A DNA stretch of 64,000 bases from NCBI RefSeq assembly GCF_000143415.4, contig NW_003314322.1, positions 308,408-372,407 on the forward strand, read 5' to 3'. The notes under the pieces are model-generated. The model was not told where the DNA came from, did no database searches, and was given only the letters and a program-made list of their open reading frames with translations. Below are positions 12,382-22,210 of the stretch, one piece after another. The DNA comes from Selaginella moellendorffii. Lineage: Eukaryota; Streptophyta; Lycopodiopsida; Selaginellales; Selaginellaceae. Each line of letters begins with the position of its first letter. The stretch's first letter is position 1. The translations under genes and the position numbers were made by a program.

Positions 12382-12788
12382 ATTGTCATTATCCCACTTG
12401 TAAAATAAGGTTTCCAAACCTTTATATAGTATATAAATATAACAAAATTCAACTGCATTGAGGCACATGCCATTTTATTTTAAACAAGGAAATGTCTACT
12501 CAATCACTTCTCACTGCTTCACCTCTCTCTTCTCCTTGTCATTGTCGTCCAATTTCTTTCCATCCTTTTAACATTGGCTCAGTTGCTCCGAGTCTAGGTG
12601 GAGCCCAAGTCCCCATTCAATCTTTACTTTCCCCTTATTAATAAAACAACTTCGTAGACTTCCAATAACATGCTGTAACACTTCTAGTATAATGCAAATC
12701 CTCTCAAAGAATTGTCTTTTAATATTAATACAATGGCATGGAACCCCATGCCATAATAAGTTACATTTTTAAATAAATACATGCCATC

Positions 12789-13651
12789 TCAGACTGTTAT
12801 TTTTTGCCTCCAACGCCTATACAATAATCTTGGAATTTCATCACTCTCCACACTATCAGGATTTAAACCCAATAGTAATGCCATCTCTTCTCTAATACGT
12901 CCACGCTCATGTTCAGTGGTCGAAGAACCCATCCGGTTGAGCAGATTATGGAGATGCGGATAGTGCTTGGCTAGACAATATACATGCCATAAATGATGAC
13001 TGGTGTCTGTCCGATCAAATAGCTTCTGATATACCGTTCCATCTGCCATTTGGTTGATTTCTGCAGCCACCTCCTGGACTGGCCGGTTCTCTATCACCAT
13101 CGCTTCAAGCCGTTTTGCAAGGTCCCCCAGAACATACGGTTTCTTCTCCCTAGTTTCCATACTGCAAGAGATGGGGTGCACTGCATATGTGTGCGTGTTC
13201 GCTGCAGTTTTAATCGGCGAGTCATCGATGATGAGGATTTCACTTGACCTAGCAGTCCGGTTCATCACTACAGCCTCTGCCTTGACGAAGATGGGCTTGC
13301 TACCCCTCACATGGACCATAGTCAAGCAATCCTCCTGCGTTAGGAGAAAGTCAAATGGTAATATTACTCGCGTCTGATCGTGCATCATCTGTAGCAACGT
13401 TAATGCATTGTGGCGCATCATGGATGTCCAAACTCCCAATTGCAAATTGAACCCGGCCCTCTGTTTTAAGTGTCGCATGGTCATTATTAGATCCCGCAGT
13501 TTCTCCCGTGTGATTAATGTGAATCTGTCTCTTTTGACCAACTTGCGACCGCAGGCTTTGGAGGGTGCAGTGACATTCGAGGACGAGCCACGCTCATGGG
13601 AGAAAAGGACACCGTTCAGATCAAAAACGATACAGTACTTTCGCCGTGACT
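12789..13651 (-). CDS. FCP1/NIF-like HAD phosphatase domain (last exon, GT copy 1)
   Basis: About 287 residues at the C-terminus of the fusion. The first HAD motif reads YCIVFDLNGVLFS: the nucleophile Asp is kept, but the second Asp of the usual DxDx(T/V) is Asn, as in some plant NIF-like proteins. GVWTSMMRHNALTLL matches the family's WTS block. The third motif is intact as ILIIDDSPIKTAANTH at about 13200-13230. Known relatives dephosphorylate proteins such as the RNA polymerase II tail; whether this one is catalytic with D-L-N is uncertain. The frame also extends upstream to 13673 through the intron, but the splice at 13652-13698 joins it to VDG of the preceding exon. Confidence 0.8.
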
Positions 13652-13698
13652 CTGAAATGAAATGCGTTAGCATAAAAAATGGTACAAGTCAATTTTAC

Positions 13699-15549
13699 CA
13701 TCTACAATATTAGCGAATGGTGCTCCCGATGGTCGTTCAGAGGGTTTTGGTCGAGGAAACGTGAAGGGCGGAAATACTCTCCTCTGCAATGTGGGGTCAA
13801 TCGCATCCGATGGCGTGTGGGCACATGCCATTTCAGCTGTAGACTCTAGTACAACTGGCTCAACAGTGGCATGGGGTGGTTCCGATGGCGTGTGATCACA
13901 CGCCATTTCAGCTGGTGCCTCCGTTGGCAAAGTGGACATGACCGAACAGGCAGCAGGGGCGGTGTAGGGAGGTTCCAACGGCGCGTAGTCAGACGATTGG
14001 GCACACGTTGAGTCCGTTGGAAATGAGGATACGACCGGCTCGGCGGCTGGGGCGGCCTCATGCGGGTCCAATGGCGCCTGGTCACCGTCAGTTGGATACG
14101 TGGACAAGATTGACTCAGTGGTATGGGCAGCATCAAGTGGAGCGTGGTCAGCTTGCTTGGCGTTGATATGGATAGTAGCCTCCACCAGCTCTAATGACTC
14201 TTGCAGGCAAGTAGAGTCCACTGGCGGATCCATATGCATGTCCAAATATCTCCCTTCGATTGAGATGGTATCCTCCCGTGCTACTAAAAACAAACTCATT
14301 AGCACATTGAATCGACTATACTGTATTTACCATCAACTGCTATTGAGGAACTAGGACCGATATCACTTGGGCGCATTGCTGATTCTGAAGGATTGGACAT
14401 ACGTTTCGACCCTTGCTTGGCACTATCCTTCCTCGACACTAAAGGCTAGAGTTTGTATCTTAATTCAACTGAATAATCTCTACTTACCATTTCTTCTGCG
14501 ACCTACATGGACAATGTTAGAAATGGTAAAAGGTTAGGAATGGATGTACTATTATTTACCTGATGGTTTGTCTTGTATGACCTTCCTCCGCTGCTCTTTG
14601 GCCACCTCAGGCTGGCCATCATCGTCATCATCGTCATCGTCGTTATTGTGATCGTCACCATTGTGAGGACCATCCAAGTCCTCTTCGTCCTCCTCTTCTT
14701 CGTCCTCCTCTTCTTCGTCCTCCTCTTCGTCCTTCTGCTCTTCCTGCTCATTATCTTTCTCTGGCTCCTCATCCCCCTCTTGCATTTCTTCCATAGGCTG
14801 CTCAGGCTGGATTGCTTGTTTTTCCAGGACCATCTTGGAAAAATCATCTGGCCGAGTCTCCATCTCAAAATACAAGACATCCATAGCCTGTTTTAGTGCG
14901 TGACCTAGGACCGTATCCTCACCCGACTATCTTAACATGGTTTCTGCACGTTCTTGCACCCTTCGAAGACGACGAGATGAGAAAAACGTGGCCCTGACTT
15001 GAAAAGCATCCCTCATCCATTGTACCTCTCCATTGAGATTGGGGAAGGGGAGTCCGCCATAGGAATCTGAGTCAGAAGGTGGTGACTGGCTCCTTTCACT
15101 CAACCCTTGATCTGCAATGAATGGCATGAGCACACACGCCATAACCGCGAGGCATTACCTATCATCTTTTCGTTGCCCTTCTTCCTTTTCGAATCAAACG
15201 CCTCTGATCCCGACGACTGTCCAACGTGCTTTCGCTTTTTATGACCACTGTCAGTTTGAGCTTGGCTGGTGCTTGCCTGTTTTGCCTTTGAAGAAGTGTC
15301 TCCTGCAAGGAATGGCATGAGACCACACGCCATTGCAAATATAATTTGTACCTCCTTTTTTCCTATTGCTTGTCTGTTTGTCCTTCTTCGACGCGCCACC
15401 AGTGCGCTTTTCAGTCCTCGTGTCTGAATATTCACAACGATCTATAATCAAAATGGCGTGAGGCCTCACGTGACCTTGTGCAGGTTGTGACCTCGGCCTA
15501 ACATCAGTAGCTGTTAACGCCGTTTCAGCATCTGGGGGTGGCCACGCTC
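13699..15549 (-). CDS. Linker exons of GT copy 1 fusion: Lys-rich, acidic and Pro/Thr-rich
   Basis: Seven exons. The order is a short WPPPDAETALTATD exon, Lys-rich exons (SKKDKQTSNRKKG, GHKKRKHVG, likely nuclear localisation), an acidic exon with long Glu and Asp runs (14590-14760), a 15-nt microexon coding RRRN (14488-14502), and a Pro/Thr-rich exon. The last contains two palindromes read in frame as MACAHTPSD and MACDHTPSEP. The lengths of the internal exons are all multiples of three. Copy 1 lacks 94 bp present in copy 2 (43692-43785) and reads through there in frame. No enzyme domain is recognised. Confidence 0.65.
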
Positions 15550-15599
15550 CTGCATACAGAGCTTGTGAGATAACATTTAAACTTAAAGTGCGTACTCAC

Positions 15600-18500
15600 C
15601 AGGTTCGTAGAGAAGATACTGTTTTTCTTTGGCAACTGTAATTATATGCTCCATTGAAGTCACCTCTTCAATGGAGTTTGTCACCGCAACACACGGGACA
15701 CCCTTGAGTAGTGCGGCTGGAAAGAATAGTCCGCCGCAGTTGTACTCGACAACGCATTTGCCCTTGGAGTCACCCGCTATTGCGTTGAAGACCCAGCTGA
15801 GCATTTCCCATGCTGCACCTGGAGCTTTCTTTGGATTCGAAAGCTCCATAGCCGTCTTCAGTTCCTCAGGCACGGGTAAATTGACCTCCCTCAGATCAAT
15901 TCGATCGGCTTTGTTGAACGAAGCTGGGAAGTCACTCCAGTCCCACTCTGCTGCAGGACCAATAACAAGGGCGACTGTGAAGATGCGGACATTCGTCGGT
16001 ATCTTCTTCTTAGCCATTATCCCATGGATCTCCCGCATCTCCTTGCCTTTCAACCGAGCCTTCACCTCGTTCAAGGCCTTCCAGAACTTGTGATAGGATT
16101 CGGAGTCGTAGATCATATAGTGGACTGAAGATTCCACCTCCGCAAGTCCCACCATTAAGTCAATGATGGAGCTGACTTCGTCTGCATGAGTGATCTCCTC
16201 GTTTGTGAAGTCCATCACACAAAAGATGTTCTTGACCTGCTCATCTCCGCGGGAAACGATGCTCCTCCACCTTTGATCCTCATCCGAATTCACGTATACC
16301 CGGTAAGGTTCTCGATAGGCCTCTGCTGCGGGGTCGAGCTGTTTCTGAAGCCGGCGGTCGACATCCCTCTTAATGAAATTTGGATACTGATCCAACTTCT
16401 CAGCTTTACTTTTCGTGGCATCCCGCAGCAGATCGATGAACTTGGGGGCCCCCTTCACGTACTCGTCGATGTCTTCATTTGACAAGTCCAGCTCTTCCAT
16501 CATCTCTTGCGTGGTGTCGATGCTCACCCTCGCCACGGCCACTTGCTCGAAGATCCAATCCTTCAATAGCGCACGAGCTCTCAGAGTCGTGCACAAGTCC
16601 TCGTATGTCACAATATGGCCGGGAGTCATTTTGGTCTTGTTGAAGACTACCTCACCAAGTAGAAGAGCATTAGCCACTGTCAGAAGGTCGTCGTCGTCTA
16701 GAGACCGCGAGAAACGCAAGGCGTTGAGCTTCAAATCATTGGGCTTCCGGCCATCCTCCACACCCATTGAGTTTAGCAACTCCCCGTCATGGTACCTCCT
16801 TAGCACATCTACCCATTTGTCAAAAACAACTTTTGTCGCGAGTAGAATGTTATGGATGCTGAGTGTGTCATTGACCCCCAGTGTTTTCGAGAGAAGACTC
16901 GAGAATTCCTGCAATGGAAATGGCGTGAGGCCACATGCTATGCCACATGCAACGAGGCTTACCTGCCAGGCGCTAGTTGCTAGTGCACGTCCTTGTCCTG
17001 GTTTTTGTGGCTTCTTCAGTTGAACCCAGAGCTTCCGTGTTCGTGCCAATGTCTCGTGCAGACCCGATTTGTAGCATGTTTCTTGCTTGACATTCTGCGC
17101 ATGGGAGATGTATATGATAGATCGGAGGGGCGAGTTGCCTTTTATCAGGCGGACAACTCTTGTCTTGAAGACTTTCTTCACCTCCTCGCCCACCATAATA
17201 TCCACAACTATCTGTTGCATCGCCAAGCTAGAATGCTGCCCGGAGACGGCATAGAACCGGATGTTCTGATCGTCCAACACCTTCCTATTGATCAAGTCTG
17301 GAAACCTCGTCTCGCCCTTCATTGTTCGGTAGTAGGGGATCACGTCTGCGATGTCGGGTGTTACTGGACTTGCCAGCATCTTCTGCTTCAGTTTCTCCAC
17401 CCACTCATCAGATACTAGCCTGTGGTTGTATTTGCTTTGGATCTCGATACGGCTCACGTCGATTGTATATACTTTGTTCGAATAGTAACAAGTACTATTA
17501 TCTGCGACGATTTTTGCTGCCTCTTCTTGCTCTTTCTGCTCTTTGCGGCTCTTCTTTTTGGTGGGTGTAGTGTTCGAACCCGAGGCAATGGCATCACCGA
17601 GTAGCTTCTTTTTTGGAGCAGCAGAGTCGGACGTCGGCTTGAGCTTGACCACCCTTTTCTGCTTCGGGGTAGTTTCCAGATCGACCCCCTTCCCCTTCGC
17701 TTCGCAAACTGGAGGCACTCTCAACGGCTCAATGTTGGAATATAGTTTTTGAACATCGCCGTAGGTGAGGTCCGTGGATTCCATGTGATCTTCATAGACC
17801 CGCAGCGTCTTTGAAATTGTGGGCCTCCTGGACAACCTCTCCCTAGCTCCCTCTAGGAATTCCTCATAGCCGCTGCCCCCCTCCGGGAAGCCGCTAGGAT
17901 GTGCAAGGTGGTGTGAGACACAAAATCCCTAGGCCCCAAAGTGGAGCCGGAAGGGCGCCACATGGTAGTGGCCGAAGCGAGAGCCAAACGAGTGTAACAC
18001 GTTTGGACCAAAAGCTCCGACTTGAAAAGTCAAGAGCGGGAGTGGAACTCCCAACGAAGTGCTCGAGGAATGAGCACGAAGCGAGCAAAAAGTGAGGCTC
18101 CAAAAAGGGACCCAAAAGGACCAACACATGACACGTGGAAGTGTCCGAGATGGACTCGAGTTGGAGTCCGAAGTGGAGTCCGAGATGGACCCGAGTTGGA
18201 GTCCGAAGTGGAGTCCGAGATGGACCCGAGTTGGAGTCCGAAGTGGAGTCCGAGATGGACCCGAGTTGGAGTCCGAAGTGGAGTCCGAGATGGACCCGAG
18301 ATGGAGTCCGAGAAGGAGTCCGAAGTGGAGTCCGAGGTGGACCCGAGATGGACCCGAGTTGGAGTCCGAAGTGGAGTCCGAGGTGGACCCGAGATGGAGT
18401 CCGAGATGGAGTCCGAGATGGACCCGAGATGGAGTCCGAGATGGAGTCCGAGATGGACCTGAGATGGACCCGAGATGGAGTCCGAGATGGAGTCCGAGAT

Positions 18501-20337
18501 GGAGTCCGAGATGGAGTCCGAAGTCGAGACCGAGACCGGGACCGGGACCGAGATCGAGACCGAGACCGAGATCGGGACCGAGACCGAGACCGAGGCCGAG
18601 GCCGAGGCCGAGCCCGAGGCCGAGTCCGAGTCCGAGTCCGAGTCCGAGTCCGAGTCCGAGTCCGAGTCCGAGATGGACCCGAGATGGAGTCCGAGATGGA
18701 GTCCGAGATGGAGTCCGAAGTCGAGACCGAGACCGGGACCGGGACCGAGATCGAGACCGAGACCGAGATCGGGACCGAGACCGAGACCGAGGCCGAGGCC
18801 GAGGCCGAGCCCGAGTCCGAGTCCGAGTCCGAGTCCGAGTCCGAGTCCGAATCCGAGTCCGAGATGGACCCGAGATGGAGTCCGAGATGGAGTCCGAGAT
18901 GGACCTGAGATGGACCCGAGATGGAGTCCGAGATGGAGTCCGAGATGGAGTCCGAGATGGAGTCCGAAGTCGAGACCGAGACCGGGACCGGGACCGAGAT
19001 CGAGACCGAGACCGAGATCGGGACCGAGACCGAGACCGAGGCCGAGGCCGAGGCCGAGCCCGAGCCCGAGTCCGAGTCCGAGTCCGAGTCCGAGTCCGGA
19101 GCCTGAGAGGGTGAAAGCCCAAAGCGTTCGTCTCCCAGACCCTGGGGGGTTTGGTGAGCTCCAAAAGTATAGTAGGGGGAGGACTGCAGTGGAGCCAGTT
19201 TGGCCAGGAAAGGCCAGTTTGGCCCAGGAAGGCCGGACCCAGTGTTGGGTGATGAGCTGCCCACTGGGAAGTCCAAGACTAGAGTGAACACGGACCGACA
19301 AGCGGGGTAGCTTGGTGAAGTGTTCAAGAGCCGGCTCTAGTTCCCCCGGGAGATCGACTGGCCGATGCTCCCAGTCCAAGTGTGGGTGGCACTACCTACT
19401 TGGATACCAGGCGTGGCTCAACGGAACCTCGCTCTAAGCCCATGGCTAGAGCACCCAAGGGCAGAAGGCGAGGAGAGTACCCAGGTGGCTCGCGTAAGGC
19501 CACGGTGTTCCGAAATGTTGTCCCAAAGGCCCAGACTGTGGAAAGGAAGAGGAGCAGTCCTCTGGGGTAGTGACCAAGGACACAGTCGTGTGGTGAGGAA
19601 GTCCCAGAGGACCGTGGGACTTAGTGGTCGGGCCTGTGGGTCTCGATCCAGTGGCAGTGTTGGCAAACACGGCCAAGGGCAGAAAGGGACTTAGTGGGGA
19701 TTGACAGAGGGATATTGGGGAAGGCTATTCCCCTTGTCGGTGGGCATCCTAAGGATGCTAAGGAGTGGATCTGAGATGACCACTCACGGATGGTTTGCCT
19801 AGTCTTGGAGAGCCAAGACGGTGATGCAAGTGGTATTGGACTACCAGTGTGGCAAAGGTGATTGGGCATGGCCTTAGCGTAACGGGCTGCTATGTCGGTG
19901 GTACCTCTGAGTGTCGGTCATGGGATCGGACACGTGGAGCACTTGGACCAAGTGCAAATGTTAAGTGGCATGGATGCTATTCTCGGGGCTAGCAAGTCCC
20001 AAGTCCTGGATTGGACTTATGGAGGTTGTGAATGAGACTCCTCCAAGTGGTCAGAGGTGTGGTTAAGTGACTAAAGTAGAATGGAAAATTTAGTCGCTTA
20101 CAGGTGGATCTTGAAGGCGGACGCTGTCTCTACCACAAGTGCCAGTCCATATTCTTGCATGGAACTGCATGGAGTGTCTGTCACTTGGATGAGGATCCCC
20201 ATGCATTCTTTTCTCCCACCATCTGTGTTGTACAGCATCAGATCCTCGCCTTCCATCCCGAAAGTCCAACTGGTGAGCTCCTCCCCCTTCTCTGCATCCA
20301 CATTGACAGTGGCTGGAAGAAGAACGCAATTCCTCGC
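15600..20337 (-). CDS. ParB-like domain and methyltransferase-like region, GT copy 1, split by solo LTR
   Basis: A Lys-rich stretch (KKKLLG, KKKSRKEQ) precedes a ParB/sulfiredoxin-like domain: YTIDVSRIEIQSKYNHR, a strand-rich middle, then FYAVSGQHSSLAMQQIV at about 17213-17260. That last part corresponds to the family's G-(E/H)-(R/H) box. In bacteria such domains bind partition sites or cleave DNA. Farther on (about 15690-15960), WDWSDFPASF and VVEYNCGGLFFPAALLKG loosely recall an N6-adenine methyltransferase glycine loop, but the canonical catalytic tetrad is not clear. A palindrome-bearing 54-nt intron lies at 16909-16962. The solo LTR at 17912-20102 breaks the reading frame. Confidence 0.6.
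17912..20102 (+). mobile_element. Solo LTR of family A in the GT copy 1 fusion gene
   Basis: The ends TGTGAGACAC and CGCTTACA are flanked by GGTGG at 17907-17911 and 20103-20107. GT copy 2 has the intact site with one GGTGG (about 46720-46725). The insert is 2,191 bp with no interior, so it is a solo LTR left by LTR-LTR recombination. It interrupts the exon upstream of the ParB-like domain. Confidence 0.95.
18140..19098 (+). repeat. GAGTCC/GAGATGG tandem array in LTR-A
   Basis: About 950 bases of imperfect short units (GAGTCCGA, GAGATG, GACCCGA, GAGACCGG, GAGGCC) with a higher-order repeat: a ~190-base block recurs near 18520, 18715 and 18960. The matching array in another A LTR (36530-36970) is only about 440 bases, so length is highly variable. 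The array stays open in several frames (Ser-Asp, Arg-Thr, Glu-Ser, Leu-Gly repeats), which is a consequence of the unit length and not evidence of coding. Confidence 0.85.
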
Positions 20338-20719
20338 CTGTTCAAAAATGCACAACAATTAGAGCTGACAGATGAAAAGCTAGCAGCTGGAAATAACGTG
20401 AGGCCACACGCCATTCACCACTGCATCAGATGTCTTGAGGCTGCATCCTAAGATGGCGTGAGGCTACACGCCATCTGTAACCGGACTGCACTCGAGAGCC
20501 CAATCGGTGCATGCCAATGTTGCTACTGAATGGCATGTGGCCTCATGCCATTTTCTACTTCGTCTAAAAGACTTACCATTTGAAGCCGAATGGAGGCCGT
20601 GACAATCGAGGCCGGACTCGCTGGCGAATGTGCACTGTGTGTGCAGCGGATCGTAGCAGCAAGGCTACTCTGCCACTTACAATTGGAGAGTGGTGCTGAA
20701 ATCTCCCGGGACGCCAAGT

Positions 20720-21193
20720 GGGCTGAGTGTGGGTGGTGGAGTGGGCGGCGGAGTTGGCGGCGAAGTTACAAACTGGGTGTGTCTTGAAGTGGACGCCGAT
20801 GCACACGAGCGCGATGCGAGCGCGAGTGTGATGCAAGCGCGAGTGGACGCCGATGCACACGAGAAACCTGTAGAGAAGTGAGCGTGATCGCGAGTGGGAG
20901 CGCGATGCGAGCGGGAGCGCGAGTGTGATGCGAGCGCGAGCGCGAGTGTGCGAGTGCGAGTACAAAGAAAAATGCAAAACCTAACCTCACACGCGCGAAA
21001 TGTCACAACGGTTGGTAATCCCGCCACGTCATCATTCCTCGGACTTGGGCGCCACCATTAATTTCTGGATTGCCGCGCGCATGCAAGCACGCAAAATCCA
21101 AAAGAAATCCGCAACATCATCATTCCTCGGACTGCATGCACGCGAAATCCAAAAGAAAGATCATGATTGGGATATCATTTAATACCCTCGCTA
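20720..21193 (-). other. GC-rich leader of the fusion gene
   Basis: Between the TATA box and the first recognisable exon lies a microrepeat of GAGCGCGA / GCGAGCGCGAG units (20800-20960). It has several short upstream ATG frames. The true start codon could not be fixed. Part of this leader is duplicated as a 75-bp fragment at 57500-57574. Confidence 0.45.
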
Positions 21194-21201
21194 TATTTAT
21201 A
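21194..21201 (-). promoter_or_regulatory. TATA box for the leftward GT gene
   Basis: Reverse strand TATAAATA in context GGTATAAATATAGCG, upstream of the fusion gene. The same sequence is at 47798-47805 in copy 2. It is the best core-promoter candidate in the centre of the element. Confidence 0.55.
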
Positions 21202-22176
21202 CCATGCATGATTGGATATTCCAAAGCATCTTGTATTTCCAAAAATGGCAGATGTTCAGCTAAATAAAGAAATTCTATCTGTTTCTATTTTTCTCTCAAA
21301 TCAATATTATAGCGTGTGGGCTCATGCAATTTTGAACCAAAGAAACCCAAAAAACGTTGGACCCAAAATATTTTGAAAAAACCCAAAAAACCCTAAACAT
21401 TTTAAACCCAAAAATCCAGGCGTCCTGTGGCGTTATTCCTTGAATGGCGTGTGGGCGCATGCCATTTTCAGGGCCAAATGCTGAATGGAGAAAAATTCCC
21501 TTTCAGTGCAAATGCTGCAAGAGGCAGATGCCGAGCACAAAGGACTGTAACTACCTCACATGACACAGATAAACTTTTCTCTATTTGGCAAAGATAAACT
21601 TTATAGCGTGTGGGCTCATGCAATTTTGAACCCAAAAAATGCACCAAAAAATTCTCGGCGTCATCTGGCATTATCTCTTGAATGGCGTGGGGCCGCATGC
21701 CATTTTCAGGGGCACATAGGAGTATATTCCTAGGATATTCTGACACGCGCGAGATTTTTTTGAGTTTTCTGGAGATCCAACCGTTAGATCGCAACTAGAT
21801 TTTACAGAATGGTATACAATGTCTTTCTTGATGACCCTGCAAAGAAGCATCTCAATCGGACACCACATGAGACCACACGAGCCTTACAATGTTTCAGGGG
21901 CATTTGCCATAGATCCGACCGTTATTTTGCTCCAAGATTTTACAGTTTGGTGTGCATTGACCTTTCCATCGAAACTGCAAAGGGACATCACAATCAGATG
22001 CGGGATCACAAGAAACTAACTTCACTAACTCTGGTTTCACCAAGATCTACGTAAGGAGTTATGAAATGAAAGGACCCTCTCTATTGAAATGTGTTTATGG
22101 TCCTAGGGGCATTGTGACATATCAAAGGATTTTGCATCAAGTTCTGTATTTGCATGTTTATCAAGCTACTGAATTG

Positions 22177-22210
22177 CTAAACCCTAAACCCTAAACCCTA
22201 AACCCTAAAC
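22177..22210 (+). repeat. Plant telomere-type repeat array
   Basis: Nearly five units of AAACCCT in the central region of GT copy 1. Copy 2 has about four at the equivalent place (near 48769-48796). Single AAACCCTAA boxes are known promoter elements in plants; the array is too short to be a telomere. Confidence 0.9.

Larger units (their letters stand above)
12789..20720 (-). pseudogene. GT copy 1 fusion gene: ParB-like / acidic linker / FCP1-like phosphatase
   Basis: One gene is inferred from splice sites and frames. Exons by descending position: upstream exon ending 20577; 20337-16963 (split by a solo LTR at 17912-20102); 16908-15600; 15549-15475; 15441-15352; 15302-15159; 15111-14560; 14502-14488; 14438-14331; 14283-13699; 13651-12789. 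Every intron has GT..AG, and all the junctions join in frame (the first two phase 0, the others phase 1). This gives about 1,640 codons plus an unresolved first exon. Introns are only 33-57 nt, apart from a 239-nt first one. The gene is disabled by the LTR and by CAG-to-TAG at 14927-14929. The start is unresolved; a TATA box lies at 21194-21201. Both the N-terminal ParB-like match and the C-terminal phosphatase are visible, so the product is probably a nuclear DNA-binding protein, but its role is unknown. Confidence 0.7.

Noticed and set aside
14573-14896. Hydrophobic Leu/Ile/Val-rich ORF on the forward strand (and 43286-43609)
   Set aside because: It is the antisense of the Glu/Asp-rich linker exon, which explains its composition.
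16415-17023. 202-residue forward ORF opposite the ParB-like exon (also 45227-45835)
   Set aside because: Antisense shadow of the recognised frame, with no domain.
17894-19379. Long overlapping ORFs on both strands with Ser-Asp, Arg-Thr, Leu-Gly and Glu-Ser repeats (up to 477 residues)
   Set aside because: They arise from the GAGTCC-type tandem array in LTR-A, which lacks stops in many frames. They are not conserved in length between LTR copies and lie inside a solo LTR.
20573-20977. Arg/Ser/His-rich ORFs upstream of the fusion gene as separate proteins
   Set aside because: They run through GCGAG microrepeats in the leader and differ in frame and length between the GT copies. At most the final part, next to the splice donor at 20576, is coding.
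22177-22210. A telomere or chromosome-end fusion scar
   Set aside because: Only four to five units, at the same internal place in both GT copies, so part of the transposon.
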